From Pohlia nutans (lineage: Eukaryota; Streptophyta; Bryopsida; Bryales; Mniaceae), in NCBI GenBank assembly GCA_022496805.1, contig CM040102.1:806001-870000 (forward strand): a stretch of DNA of 64,000 bases, given 5' to 3'. The notes beneath the pieces were generated by a model. It saw only the letters and a program-made list of their open reading frames with translations. It did no database searches and was not told the origin of the DNA. Both the position numbers and the translations under genes were made by a program. Numbering within the stretch: the first letter of the stretch is position 1; each line of letters begins with the position of its first letter. Below, in pieces: positions 1 through 13,232 of the stretch.

Positions 1-1510
1 CGTTTTTTTTTCACTGTAACGTACCTCACATCATAAGGCACACCCTCCAAATTATGTTCTATTAACGACAAATATTTTTCCATCTGTTATTGGGATTTTG
101 CTAAATATATGTTTATTGACTACGATTTTCAATATGTAAAAAATGCAGCGACCAGTCTCGGGACTCAATTTCAAAAAAAATTGGCAAAGTTGGGTGCCTA
201 AGATCATTATGAACACCCTCCACTGTTTGTTATGTAAAACTATGCTGAGCCAAGCAGAGAGTACAATTGCCAAAAAAAATCAAATAACAAAGTTTAGGGA
301 AAATAATGGTTTGTTATACATGAGTTTTATTTGTAATTATTTAATACGTACGTTGTTACTGTTAACAATGTCGAAGTCAATATTTCAACGTTTCGAATGT
401 GAGTATTGGACATGGCAAAATCATGAACTTCAACATTGAAATTACAAATCCGGGCGATCTCTGCGCTATTTGCATAGGAGGAGAATATGCACTGTCCATA
501 ATGTTGTTGACAGGCAGTACAAGGGTTAGGGGTCCTGTGTAGGTAAATGTAATGAGGACAGGGTAGATCTGCTGTACACATAGTACGAGCCCACATCCAT
601 GCAGTACTATATGCGGAAATTTACAAGTGCGTTGACTCTAAGTTATATTGTACCACTGCCCCCTTCAAAATCATTAGGAAGCTGTTGACATGTCATTTGT
701 CGGCCAGATTTTTTTACCTAATTCACTGAAGCAGGACGTTGATCGATGGCCTTCACAGATACATGGAAAGTAAGGCAAGAAAGACTAATACAAGGCGCTT
801 GACATGACCTCATGAATAATTCAGTTACTTTCCTTCAGTTCAACAGTAACTAGTATGCAACAACCAAACTCCAAGCCCTAAGAACTAATTCATTCCTGAT
901 CGAATCTGTGACCTAGCGTGAGGACAATGAATTAGAATTTAGTAATTATTTGGTATGTTAGATTTGATTTGTTCGGCTTATGTGATTGATTTATTTACTA
1001 CATTTGAATTACTAACTCTGTGGTTTTGTGTGTTTAGAAGATTGGTTCCACCTCTATAAATGTAACACTAACAAAATATTCTCTATTAATGTAAAATTTA
1101 TTTTAAGTGTGAGTATGTTATAAGCAACACCGCTATTTATTTAAAATTTATTTTACTTCTAAATATTTTATAAGCAACACCGCTATTTATGTAAAATTTA
1201 TTTTACCTCCAAATTTACGAACAATATTGCAGCATCAAAGTGTGCGAGTGTTTCACTAGCGTGACCACCGCAGAGTGTCAAATGTGCCACAAGCAGTTGC
1301 CAAAGGATAGAACTGCATTGTCCAACCTAAGGGGTTAAGGACATGGCCAACCCCCATGGACACAAAGCCTACAGTTTGGAATTCACAAATATTCAATTCC
1401 ACTATTTTTTCCCTTATCAAAAAATATATATATAATTTTTACTTTCCTATCCAATCAAAATATACACAAGGAAAACCAGTACTCCCCTAAGTTATAACGT
1501 GAATTATACA
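1..1510. other. AT-rich spacer, no gene seen
   Basis: No ORF here has domain signatures or coherent exon structure; the short ORFs are AT-rich noise. The only structured part is a 50-bp tandem repeat at 1091-1210. This is the 3' flank of the CACTA transposase remnant, and one end of that transposon should lie here or further left, but I see no CACTA-type terminus. Confidence 0.6.
1091..1210. repeat. 50-bp tandem repeat, about 2.4 copies
   Basis: The block TAAGCAACACCGCTATTTAT occurs at 1121 and again at 1171, and the adjoining GTAAAATTTATTTTA segment occurs around 1091, 1141 (variant) and 1191. The period is 50 bp. Confidence 0.85.
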
Positions 1511-4500
1511 TCAATCACTATCAACTGGTTCCCCTATTGTATCCTCGTCCTCAATGTAATCCTCACTCTCAGATCCAGATACAAATTCTTTTGCTACTAC
1601 ATGATCTCCTACATACCGTTGAAATGTTCTTGGATGATGGAGTTTCCCAACTACTGCTTCTCCTGGCTCATTGTTAACATCCACCTCCACGTCATATTCA
1701 TCCTCTTCATCTTCCTCGTCGTCTCCTAATTCGTCCCCTGATTCTAGTTCCTCATCCACAAACTATACACTCAGACCCTCTGTTTGGTGAACCCAAGTAC
1801 CGCTTCGATTTTCCACATTAGGGCTTTGGTGTTCAAAATGTTCGTCTTCACCTACGGAGTCTCCCGTCCCCGTTGGAGCTGGGGTCCCCTTGTAAAAAAT
1901 TGGTTTTGACCGTGGATCCACTTTTTTCACTAAATTCCATCCTGGGTTAATTCTGTCCTCAACGAAGAACACTTGGTCACATTCGTTTGGGTACACAAAC
2001 GGCTCGTGTGTTACTAGATGTGATGGAAGGTATGTTCTAGTTTTAACCCTGGGCAAACCACACTCGTCAATTACCATGTTAGGAGCAGATCTTCGACTAG
2101 ATTTGCTATCGTACCACATCCCCTTCAACAACGTCACAGAGAAAGAGGTAAAGTGCACTTGCAGTATACTCTCAATTCTTCCAAAATATTCTGTTGTACT
2201 AGGCTCTTCCCCTTCAGTATGGTTGTCGTAGAAATGAGCGCTAATACCTAATGCAACCATCCACGTTACGGTGAAAGTCAAAAACTTTATGACAATAACT
2301 TCGGGAGACAGGGAGTACTACTGTAGAAATTTATTTTTTTATTTACTTTTTCTTGTATTACTGTTATTTGTATTTTATACTTTTAAAAATATTTTGCGAC
2401 CCAACTATGGTACTACGGTACTGACAGAACTCCAATTTCAGTTCAGGTACTCACGCATCCTCAGTAAGGGCTATTGTTATCGTGTCAATGTCATCACTGC
2501 GTCAGTCATCACTGTACTAACTAATCAGATACTGTAGCTAACTTATTGTGACTGTTTCAACACTCTTACACAAATTTTTTTACTAGCCTAGCTTGGCATG
2601 CCATGATCAGTATAAGGCTGATTATTTGCACCCTACTTGAGTGCCAGCATAATCCCCTAGGAACCCAGTTAACCCTTTCCATATTATTTGCATTTTTTGA
2701 AATAAAAAAACCATGTTGTTTTAAGCATTTTTGTTATTATTATGATTATTACGAGAAGAAAACCTTGAAAATTCTTATAAAATTCTTTTGTATAGGATTG
2801 AGAGCTTCCTTACACTTTTTAGAACACTACACTACAATACGATGTTGTCTAATTTTTTTTCATTATAACTCCACAAAGCTGAAAAGGTCAAATACTGCAA
2901 CAAGCACTGCAAAAAATTACCTAGTTGAATCTTGTTTTTGTACAAGGTCAATTTGCGTGCCACCGGTAATATTTGTTCGGACGGTGACATTCAAATATGT
3001 TCTTACTAAAATTAACTATCTTCCGCTTGTCGGTTATTTACTATATTTTCACCAACAATTTAATAAAATAATATCGTAAATAAATTATTCCGATAAAAAG
3101 CGAATAAAATCAGAATGACTATGAGGTAGATGAGACCAGTAATTTGTTTTTGTCCATTCTGATACGGATTTCTTTATGCATGATAAGGATTCAAAAAATC
3201 GATTACACAGATTTGACGTTTCTCACGAAACTTTTTCCTCCTTGCATTCATCATGGCAACACATAAACCGTTGACTACAATCTACCTCTCATTGGGCATT
3301 CCACTGTCCACTCCATTTTCTGTGGCCGTTCTGTAATTTCACTTAGTATCTACCGTGCACCAGGTAATTCTCCACTACATGGTCCCCAAGCACGTTTTTA
3401 ATCGTCAAAACTAACTCATCTGACACATGAAGTGAAGTTGATATTAAATACTTATAAACACGTTAATCTGAATGGAAAATATTGAATCGATGTTGGACAC
3501 ATATAATTTTCAAAATCGATGCTTCCAGACCACACCTTGTATACAATATTTAGTATTCCTCTTATACAACCCATCATTGTTTGTACAACCTCTCCCTCTG
3601 TGCAAATTATTCTCCACACTTCATTATTTTTAAAAAAATAAAGAAATTGAAGCAAAGACTGTTGGACATTACAATAACGAAGAAATGAAAATACTAAAAA
3701 TTACCTGAATCTTGTGTTACTTTGCTCGAGCCTTCCCTTCCCTGGATTCTCAGGAATTTCCCTTCCACCCACATGTGCGAGAAGAATTTCACCTTGTGAT
3801 GAGGTCCCACTGACAGATGGTACTCCATGTCTGACACCCGAATACCCATACTGATAAGGGCCTGAATTTGCGAAACAATCCACTCATCAAATGGAGGCAA
3901 GTTGGGAGAATCTTGGCCTTCATACGTGGACCTCCACTGTGCCAAACTTAGATCGTTTTGAAGTACAAAAAGGTGGGCTTGGTGTAAGAAAACCTTTCCT
4001 ATAGGATCCTTGTCTAATCTTCGCATCTTGTGATTTTTGGGTAATAAGAAGCCTGAAATTTTAGGATCATCTTTCAAACTCCACAGCTGCGGTGCAGTCG
4101 GAGATAGTCTAGTAGTGTACTCGGTGACATAGTGCATTCCTTCAAAAATAACATACCCCTCTGCCATAGAGCCCTCTGGTCGTGCTCGTTGCCTCACCCA
4201 TCCTTTCATTACCTTCATGTACTGTTCCAAATAGTACATCCATCGGTAATGCATAGGGCCTGCTAGGGCCACTTCTCCAAGCAAATGCACTATCTGATGT
4301 GGCTGAATGTCAAAAAAACTAGGAGGCAAGTGTTGCTCCATTAAACACATCAACTCTGCTGCCTCCTCCTCCATGCTTTGCACCTCCGATTCCAGTATTT
4401 CCTTATTGTTCAACCAACGAAAAAGGGCCCCTAAACGATAGATGATCTGCCTCAGTTCTACAGTCAAGGTCCCTCTAATTGCAATAGGCAATAAATCCAA

Positions 4501-7500
4501 CAAGAGGTTGTGATAGTCGTGGGTCTTTACTCTTGCTATTTTATTATCTGGGAATTTATATTTCCATGATGACCCATAACCTCGCGTGGTTTTTATATCC
4601 TTTAGCACACCAATGACAAGGTCAAATTTGGTTTTAGTCAATACCCATGGTGCTAGTACTGAAGTGTACATAGAATTACCTTTGCCATCCACGCCTGTAT
4701 GTTTTGCGTGTAAATGTTCCATTATGCCCATGCCCTCCATCTCCAGCCTCTGTTCCACCGAATTTGCCTTTGTGCCTTTTACGTTTGTGATAGTCTTGAA
4801 AAGTGCAGAACACAAATTCTTCTCAATATGCATTGGGTCTAGTAAGTGAGGGATTAAATGATCCTGCATATACACAACATCCAAGGATAAGTGTAAAATA
4901 TAAAATGTTTTATTCAAAAACTGTACAATTTTCTAATACATAGCATATATACAAAAAATTGTATGACATTGTAGAAAACTCACTGCCCAGTACTCGAGTT
5001 CGAAGAATATACTCAACCCCTTCATTCCTGATGCCGCCAAGGGCACTTTGCCTTCTTCCACTTTAGTCCACATAGCAAGCCATTCCCAACCAGTCCACCG
5101 TTTTGGCGGTTCCATACTTACTTCGTTAAAGCCACCCCACAAAGCATTATAGCGTCTACCCCTCCATTTGTGTCCACGTGCCAAAAACTTACGGTGCCCG
5201 TGGTAGATTATTTTGCCCAAGTGTTCAGTGGAATATGATGGCACTTCAAGTGGCCTGCAAGGGGGACATGCATGGAATCCTTGTGTTTATAAAGATGATG
5301 CAATTCCGTAACCAGGATAATCATGCATAGTCCACATCAAAACAACTTTTTTAACATATATACGACAGTTGATGTGAGTGGAGGACATATCTGTTACACG
5401 CACCCCGTCTGCCCACAATTTCTTCAATTCTTCCAAAAGTGGCCTTAAGTATACATTTATATCCTTAACCTTTTTTTTCCCTGTATATATATAAAACGTG
5501 AATATTGATTAAAAAGTATATTAATATGTCGCGAACCATAAGTGCCCATCTGTCTTCTTGGTAAATACTTTGGGAATTCACTGTGAGTGCGCCAGTACTT
5601 TCATAGCTTATTTAAAGTACTTGAAGTTCTGTAGAAGAGCATACAAATCAATATAGTGGATAGACCTGGGAAATCTCATTATGATATTGGAGTTTTGTTA
5701 ACGGTAACTTAGTAATATCCGGTAGCCTACCGATCTGGATATTTTACTACCCCGGTAAAATTCCAAGTTACCACAGGAAGTAGATCGAGAAAAACACTTT
5801 TTTACCGATCTGACCTAACGGTCAGATCCAGGTGTACAAATGTATATAAGCAATGAAGCCAAACTCATTGGCATGGTCCATTTTTCAGGATATATGTTAG
5901 TGTTATACTTCTTCTTCCTACTCGATTAGTTCACTTACCGAGTATTCCTTCCGGATCTTTGTATTTGATGATTCCAGTTTTTACTATACTGAATTGAGGA
6001 ATTACCAACTCAGTTCCGGTTATCTTATTAATTGTCCATCGTCTTAGAACTGTTGTTCTTGTATTCAGAACCTATTTCTTCATTGTTTCCGGTAGCGATT
6101 ACCGAGCAGACGATTAGTAAAGGTAACTACCAAGTTTATAATGATTTTAAAAATTCGAACATAAAAATATTATTTTACCCCTCTTAGGACCAAGAATTCA
6201 AGGTTTAGAATGACAAGTTCAATCGTTCATATAATGAAAGTGTTGATTCAGATAGGACCAAATTTTATATCATGAAAATCAGTAAAGAACATTGCATGTT
6301 TTGACTAACAACATAAATAAATTTGAATAATAGATACTTCACATATAGAACCCACTCAAAACTGGTTAAAATCCGTTAAGATAAATTTTGCCTTCTTGTT
6401 CCTTAAAGGGTTAACATACCGATTTTACAACAACCTAAAACCAGTAAGGAAAAAAAATTGTTTACAACCAAACCAAAATGCACATGTTTAGATGATAGTT
6501 GAAGGAACTGCACCTCTATATAATATTTGATTTATTCACCATGTAAACTCATTGTACAATAGCTGTAGCTATTGAATTCATTGTTTGATTATAAAGGTGG
6601 TCAAAATTCCGAAACTCTTTTATACAATTTTTTAAAGAGTATCGCTACAAATATCTGAAATATTTAATTGCAGTACATAAAGGGTGTGGAATAAGAAATA
6701 TAGGTTAGAGTAGGCACCTGGAACTATGGCTGACAGGATGATGTGCGTTGGTTTAATTGCCAACCACGGGGGAATGTTTAGATTCACAAGCGTTATTGGC
6801 CATGTCGAGTGTGAAGTTGCATTATTTCCAAACGGATTAACGCCATCCGTTGCAAGACCCAAAAATACTGAACCACACCGAGCATTCAAAGTAGGATACT
6901 TCTTCAACACATGCTTCCAAGCCTTAGAATCAGATGGAATCCTCATAACTCCATCTTTACTAACATTGTCATAGTGATGTGTCATCAACCGGGCTAGCGT
7001 AGGACTGCAGTATATGGCTTGTAATCTTGGCGTTATCGGGAAGTAGTGCATCTTCTGTGATGAAATCCAAAATCAAATAATTAAAAAAATTAGTAACAAC
7101 TCGAAGAAAAATTTAGAAGCATTACTTACAATATACAACAAAGGTAAAAAATACCACAAAGAACAATACTCACCTTTCTTGGGACCTTTTTGCTAATAAG
7201 CCCTTCTCGATAGCGCGACCGATTGCACTTCGGGCAAGAGTTACAGTCGTCTTTTCCTTGGCCAAAATAAAGGAAATCATCACATGGGCAAGCGTGTATT
7301 GTATTGTAATCTAGGCCAATTTCAGTGACTACTTTCCGTGCTTCTGTTCGAGTCTTAGGCATCCTTGAATCCAACTTTGGGTCAATGATGTGGTTGTTGA
7401 TAGCATTAAGAACATCATCGAAGCAAACATTAGTCATTCCAGGATTTTTCGCCTGAATCTTCAGCAAGATCATGATGATTGCCAGTCGATTAGTTGAGGC

Positions 7501-7746
7501 TCCTGCATAGATGGGTGTGGATGCCTCTTTCTGCAAATTCGTAACTTCTTCCTCTTCCAACCCATCCGACTCGAACTCTAGTGGTACAAGCTCTACACCA
7601 ACGTGGTGCAATATAAAGTCTACCATAACAACGTCTGGGTCATGCCCTTCATCGTCATGTACAGAGTCCATGCCAACGGTGGTGGGCTGGGAACTAGAAG
7701 CATCAACTGCATCCAGAACATTAGGTAGTACAGGACGTTCACCCAA
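1511..7746 (-). pseudogene. CACTA (En/Spm) TNP2-type transposase, broken
   Basis: Remnant of the DDE transposase that cuts and pastes CACTA transposons in the nucleus. Exons inferred from GT-AG sites: from 7746 or earlier to 7174, 7054-6718, 5480-4984, 4863-3705, and about 2320-1511. Order of blocks: a Cys-rich segment (HACPCDD, CPKCNRSRY); YFPITPRL and DGVNPFGN; KLWADGVRV, MHDYPGY, HACPPC and HRKFLARGH; DPMHIEKN followed by DUF4218 (PPSFFDIQ, YRWMYYLEQYM, PEGSMAEGY); DUF4216 (YFGRIESIL, QVFFVEDR, WNLVKK); then an acidic tail rich in Asp and Glu. Breaks: in-frame TAA at 5287-5289 and TAG at 1763-1765 just before the tail. The N-terminal transposase-associated zinc domain is not found. A solo LTR lies in the 6717-5481 intron. 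Family assignment is firm; exon ends, particularly of the last exon, are approximate. Confidence 0.9.
5696..6132 (+). mobile_element. Solo LTR, 437 bp, with 5-bp target duplication
   Basis: Starts TGTTAACGGTAAC and ends GGTAACTACCA, so it has the TG...CA termini of an LTR. It is flanked by AGTTT on both sides (5691-5695 and 6133-6137). An internal TATA-like TGTATATAAG at 5841-5850 points to plus-strand transcription. No internal retroelement sequence is present, which fits LTR-LTR recombination. It sits inside an intron of the TNP2 pseudogene, so it arrived after that CACTA insertion. Confidence 0.85.
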
Positions 7747-10049
7747 GCCTGCCCTGTAAAAAGCCTGTCAACACAAACCCCAAGTTATACACTACTAGAA
7801 ATAGTAGAAATTTACCTGTGCTACAATATATCCCCATTTACCATGATCCAATGAATTTCCATACCATTAGTACAGATTTGGCAGGTACTGAAAATGACTA
7901 CTGCCTGTTTATCAAAGACAGAAGTATACACACCGAATAACTTATTTTACATAAGCTATGGGTGCACGCCAAAAGGTTTAGGTACATGTTATTAAAATTA
8001 TTCAGTAATTAAAGTATTCAAGTATTTAATTATGTAAATTAATATTAGGTATTTTAAGTAAATATACTAAAAACTAGAATACTACCAGTAGATGTAATGG
8101 TAGTTGAACATACATATGTATACATTAATATATAAAAAACTAAACCAGTGGCCAAAACAAACCAAAGAAGGAGTGTACCACAGTCATGGTCATTTTTTAT
8201 GAAGTTATCATAATTGAAAGAAAGTTTGTTTGATGTATGTCTGATAATGTTGGTAAACATTTGTCGACGTGGATGAATATTTCGGAAATAATGTAATACC
8301 CTACGTGGTATAATTTTAGCTATATCTGAAAAAAATATGGATTACTCTTTGTTTTTCTCGAGCTAAAAAGGCATGGTTCACAGAACGTGGACCCGGCTAT
8401 GATAAAAACATGGCTGGACCAATCAACACTTATATATTTATCAATTAAGTTAGAATAATAACTGTATTAATTTACCTCAATTAATTCCATACTTACACAT
8501 CCCATCAAAAATGTAGCAACATATGTATGTATTGCCCAATTTATGTTTTGATAATTTATTATAGCCTAAAAATTACAATTATACCTCAATAATCTAATCA
8601 ACACAGTCTATCCGGTCTTAAAGCAAGGTACCTAATGTGAGGATAATATTGGTTTCCAAAAAAAAATTGAATTTAAGCCAATAATGTGGAAAACGTCCAA
8701 AAAAAATAAAAATTGTATCAAACTAATCCACTGTATAGAAAACATAATATTTTATGTTCTCACTAAGTAATTCCCATGTAATAATCCAATGAGTTCCTTG
8801 AACATTCAACTCATGATAATATAATGTCAATCACATTGCTATTTATGACAACCACCCATGGGCGTGATATTTATGTCAAACCCCATTAATGGTAGGTGTG
8901 AATTGTACTACCATGATTTGATCTTGTGTACAACATCATAGGGTCATTTCAATCATACCACATGGTTAGTAAACCCCTACTCTTGTAATAAGTATGTCAA
9001 ATCCAATCATCAACAATTTTATGAGATAATGTTATTATTATTATTAATATTATTATTTTATTGGCACAAGAAATGGTAAATTCCATGGCAATTATTTTAA
9101 TTTCTAAAAATTCCGTGTTATGCAGTACTTTAGTGCAACATTATCACAAGGCTATTCATACGATGTGTTTTTGGTAAAATTGTACAAATATATACTAAAT
9201 AACCCAAAACTTACAAATCAATCTTGGTATACCTTATTTTTAAAAACATAAGACACTGGATGTTTAGAAAACCCCTAAATACCCATAGTTTTGTCCATAC
9301 TGGACAATCCTCCAGAAATGCATTAAATAATGAAAGTGTTGAAACAAAAACGGCTACTTTACACTGAATGTATGAATAAACAAGGTCGAGAGAGGATTGC
9401 TGAATTCTATTGTAGCGGATATATATAAGAATACTACCACCAATATTTATGTACGGAATTCACCACTTAAAATTCAAATAAATTTTATGACTTCCATTAA
9501 GAAACGTTAAATGAATGTAATACTATAAGGCTGCTCCTATTTTGAGATGTTATTGGTCCATACACAAAAGGGTTACTTTATGGAGATCATTGGTCTCCTT
9601 TGCGTCTTCTGCCCCCCTTCTAGCTGCGCAAGTAGTTCTCAGTTTGTTACTTTCAAATGCTTGCAGCGCTTGAGGTTTTTGTCCGTTGGTGTTGTTCAAG
9701 CTTTGGAGTCCTCGACGGAGCTGGGAGGGCGTTTTTTGGCGTCGCAAGGAGGACCTAAACCGACGGCTCCAGATCGAAGGTGTGTGATCTTGAGCAAAAC
9801 CTGCGCATGCAGTACAGTTTATGTCATTGCTCTTAAACTGCAGTCCTAAACCATTGTGCTGTAGCTGTGCGTTTGTAATTCCCTAGTACGTGAGCTTCCT
9901 TTGGACAACGTAGTGGCATGAAATGTAGAACTACGATGGTGGCATGAAATGTAGTTTGGCGTGGATCGGCATTGTACAAATACCTCACTGTTCTTGGCTT
10001 CTTGCAAAATGTCTATGCAGTTGTAGTGTGAGGGAGATTAGTAGCTGCA
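7747..10049. other. AT-rich spacer with a lone CACTA-like terminus
   Basis: No convincing coding region. The upstream exon of the TNP2 gene that should carry the transposase-associated domain is not visible. CACTACTAGAAAT at 7790-7802 looks like a CACTA-type end, but no partner end with matching flanks was found. From about 9540 the composition becomes less AT-rich and resembles the leader of the truncated ORF that follows. Confidence 0.5.
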
Positions 10050-10747
10050 ATGCCGAAGGCTAAGCGCGACAAGAAGAAACGGAAACTACAGGAGACGGAG
10101 AAAGAGAAGACAGGCGCAGTGAACCAAAATAGAGGGGCCGGGTATGTGTCATCAACAAAGAGGGTGCTTGCAGCTCCACCAGGAGGACCGCCTGTGTCGC
10201 CTCTCCTCACCAGCCACGCGAAGAGTAGGATGGTAGCGGAGATCTCAACTCCAGTACAACAAGGCGCGCCTGAAGTTCTGCCTACCACGAAGGTTTCGAA
10301 AGAAGGAGGAAGGAAGGATGACGAAGGGCAAGGGGTGGATACTCCCCCTCCCTCAAAGAAGCAGGCGTCGGAGGACGTTGTCAACCCAGAACCCTCGAAG
10401 AAACTAAAACCGCCTACAGGTACGTCAAGACATCGAGGTACATGGCGAAAGCACAAAGGGCGGAAGGAGTGCGCCGCTCTGAAAGAGGTAATGGGCAAGG
10501 TGTTGGCTATGGCGGGGGTCTTCAAAGCTGCCAAGAGCGCCGAGAAGAATGAGAGGCCGCCTGTCGCCACAAATCCTCAATCAGCTCCACCGCACACGTT
10601 TGGTACTCCCCCTCCTTCTTCTTCTAGCAATGTAGACATAAATGTGTATGTCTCTCCACGTCAATTGAATGCAGATCAGCCCCCACCCTTGTCCCCTTTC
10701 AACTCGCCTAGTGTGCACGTAACAGGGGTGCTTTTGTTCAGTGAAGT
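10050..10747 (+). pseudogene. Truncated Lys/Pro/Ser-rich ORF, cut by element insertion
   Basis: ATG at 10050 opens a 242-codon ORF, but the last eight residues come from the start of the adjoining gag-type element (position 10748), so only about 233 residues are native. The N-terminus is very basic (MPKAKRDKKKRK), a likely nuclear localisation signal; the rest is low-complexity Pro/Ser/Lys. No domain is recognised. It resembles the disordered, basic N-terminus of the kinase-like gene at 37650, so it may be the 5' part of another transposon-carried gene. No continuation was found after the element. Confidence 0.4.
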
Positions 10748-10928
10748 TGTCAAACCTCGTTTTACCAAAAGCGGCTAGTTAGGGTTTCTAGGGCAACTAG
10801 GAGTAGTCTTTCCTCCATAAATAAGAGGAGTAGTGGCCATAATGGTCCAGTTATTTATTTAGAGAGAGAGTACCATCCGGGCGCGGCCTAGGGGAATTAT
10901 TACAGGACTAGACTGACAGCAAGTTCCG

Positions 10929-12410
10929 GTGGGAAACCGGATGGGAGACCGGATAGGAGAGGACGAGTCTCCGATGGACCCGGTCACGGTCCGAGCATTG
11001 AAGTGGGCCGCTCTAAATTGGGCGACCCACTGTTCATTCACTCTCTACAGTTCCAGTTGTCCGCGCCAACAGAATTTTGAGCTTCCATATAGCCGTAGAA
11101 TTGATAGTGTGGGACCGGAAGAAGAGAGCGTTGAGCGACCGTATTGTGCAGATTCTGAGAGCCCAGGAGTGAGGGAAACTGAATACCCGGTGATAGATAG
11201 TGACGCAAGGTTAGAGTTCAAAGTAGGGGAGCCTCCGGACAGCGCGCACCGCCATTTCCGGCGGAGTTTGAGGAAGAAAGGAAGTGCGCAGTCAGGAAAA
11301 GGGTCGCGGGGTCTCCGGGAGGTTAGAAGAACACCCCGGAAGCGGAAAGGGAAGCGCCCGGAGCGCGAGGCGCGAGGTTTATCGAGGAAAGAGAAGGCGC
11401 ATCCGGAGAAGGAGCTGCGTCACATCCGGAGGAGGGAAGAAGCCCGCCCAGAGTCCGCAGCTATGGCACGCAGGGAAGCCGGGGCCAAGATTCCGGAGAA
11501 ACGCATCTGCCTGGAGATTCCTCAGCACGAACAAGACTTCGACGAGCTAATGCAAGACCTCCAGAAGATGGGGTGTTTGGGATTGTTTGGGAGAGTGTGG
11601 GATGTGCAGGACTCCCGGATGTTGGAAGAAATCGAGGGCGGGCCAATGGTGAGCGCTTTCCGGACGACCATCCGGGCGAAGTATGGCAGTTGGACCCGGG
11701 AGATGTGGCGGGAACTGTACGACTTTCCGGACACCAACGAGGACCTGGAGCCGGGAGGCAAGGGCGACACGGACTGGGTGAAGATGTGGTTTAGTCATCT
11801 CTCGGACAAGGACGGATTCAAGGTGGCGGATTGCATACTGCCCCGGGAGCAAAGGCTGCTCCTGTACGTAGTACCCATCCTCAGTCCGGAGAAGCCCACC
11901 AGCCTCACTGTGACGCTGGCCCGGGGAATCTACTCTGCCCTTCTCCGGAAGAAACGGATCAACTGGGCGATCCTGATCCACCGAAACACGCAGAAGTGGG
12001 CAGGCAACCTCGACAACAAGAAGGGATGCCCATTAACCCCATTTCTCTATCACTTATACGAGAAATATGGGTGGCTCACGGCCGGGGAGAAGAAGAAGTT
12101 GGAGGTAGTTCCGATTCCGGGGGTGAGAAGTCCGGCCAAGAGGAAGAAGGCACTTTCGGGAGAAGGAGCGGGGACCAGCAGAACCGGCTCGTCGTCCCGA
12201 CCGGAGGAGAGAAGGATGGCTCCACCTGCAGCCCAACCGGATAGGAGCAGAGTCAGGGAAGAGGAGCTCCGGAAAGAGAAGGAAGACCAACCGGTAAGAA
12301 GGCCACTGGGCGATTCCAGCCCCAATCCGGAGACCAGGACCAAGAGGAGAGAAGACCGCCCGGAGGGAGGCCGACCGGGTGGCACCAGGCCGCAGCAGGA
12401 GGAGCGGTAG
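10929..12410 (+). CDS. Gag-like protein of element copy 1, first part
   Basis: 493-residue ORF ending at TAG 12408-12410. The N-terminal half is Arg/Glu-rich and basic. A globular part at about residues 195-405 has the pattern of the plant 'putative plant transposon protein' gag-like domain: a conserved LGLFGRVWDVQDSR block, DTDWVKMWFSHL, an LPREQRLLLYVVPIL helix, and PLTPFLYHLYEKYGW. The rest is disordered. It would form the particle or RNA-binding part of a retroelement but has no enzyme domain. It is about 90% identical to the copy at 40197. The first Met may be at 10929 or 10941. The frame continues beyond the TAG. Confidence 0.7.
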   Translation: MGNRMGDRIGEDESPMDPVTVRALKWAALNWATHCSFTLYSSSCPRQQNFELPYSRRIDSVGPEEESVERPYCADSESPGVRETEYPVIDSDARLEFKVGEPPDSAHRHFRRSLRKKGSAQSGKGSRGLREVRRTPRKRKGKRPEREARGLSRKEKAHPEKELRHIRRREEARPESAAMARREAGAKIPEKRICLEIPQHEQDFDELMQDLQKMGCLGLFGRVWDVQDSRMLEEIEGGPMVSAFRTTIRAKYGSWTREMWRELYDFPDTNEDLEPGGKGDTDWVKMWFSHLSDKDGFKVADCILPREQRLLLYVVPILSPEKPTSLTVTLARGIYSALLRKKRINWAILIHRNTQKWAGNLDNKKGCPLTPFLYHLYEKYGWLTAGEKKKLEVVPIPGVRSPAKRKKALSGEGAGTSRTGSSSRPEERRMAPPAAQPDRSRVREEELRKEKEDQPVRRPLGDSSPNPETRTKRREDRPEGGRPGGTRPQQEER

Positions 12411-13232
12411 GAAGGGAGAAGGAACCCAGAACTAGAACGATCGGGTGGAGCGAGACATCAGCCGGAGCTGAGAACAAGAGACCGGAAGGGGAGTCCGGAT
12501 GAGGAGGAGGATTCTCCACAGCCGAAGCTAACCCGGAAGAAGCCGGTGGGAGGCCGAGAGGCAATTCCTCAAACATAGGTAGGCGGTCCTTCCCGGACAC
12601 AACCTCGGGGGGATCGGATCGAGGAGCCCAAGCTAAACGAGGAGACGAGGCCTTCTCCACCCCCGCCCCAGGAGCAACCGGTAGAGGGACCCGGACCAAT
12701 GGAGGAGGATTATACTCCGGCGGCTCCACAGGAGCGCACGGAAAAAGAGAACCGGACAGATCAGGAGGGAGGTCCGTCTCAGCGACGACCCCAGGGACGG
12801 AAGAGGAAGTTAGTCCTCCCGGCTGAAGGAGAGGAAGAACCGGAAGGACTGGATACCACACCTGGAAAGAAGAAGGGACCGGTCCGGAGGAAGGTAACCC
12901 CACTCAACAAACGTCCCAAGGAAGCAGGGGAGGACGAAGATGAAACGGGAGATGAGGGGGAACAGGAGCAGGAAAGGCCAGCAGGAGCAGAACCGGTCCA
13001 AGAGGCAGGACCATCCGGAAATGTGCCAGCGGAACGAAGAGAACCGCTCAGGATGGAGGACATGTTACTGCAGACACGGGTGGCACTGGACCTGGTTACG
13101 GAACAGTACAACCCCCTATTCGCTGCTCTCCGGGAGACAGGGACCCTTTTCCGGACGAACGACATTCTGGAGTATTCGGCGCAAATAAGGAAGCTCCAGA
13201 GGAAACTCATCGTGCTCGGTTACCAGGTATAA
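12411..13232 (+). pseudogene. Gag-like second part of copy 1, truncated
   Basis: Same frame as the preceding ORF. It carries an extra in-frame TAG at 12576-12578 where copy 2 has CAG, then reads open from 12699 to 13232. It matches the start of the coiled-coil half of copy 2 (41973 onward) as far as the RKLQRKLI block near 13205; it then runs into the 3' non-coding unit and stops, so most of the coiled coil is lost. Confidence 0.65.

Noticed and set aside
2271..3079. Plus-strand ORFs opposite the TNP2 pseudogene
   Set aside because: AT-rich chance frames in an intron region, without domains.
11461..12903. Minus-strand ORFs of 60-216 residues opposite the gag-like gene (also 40445-42095)
   Set aside because: Shadows of the GC-rich plus-strand frame; no independent signal.
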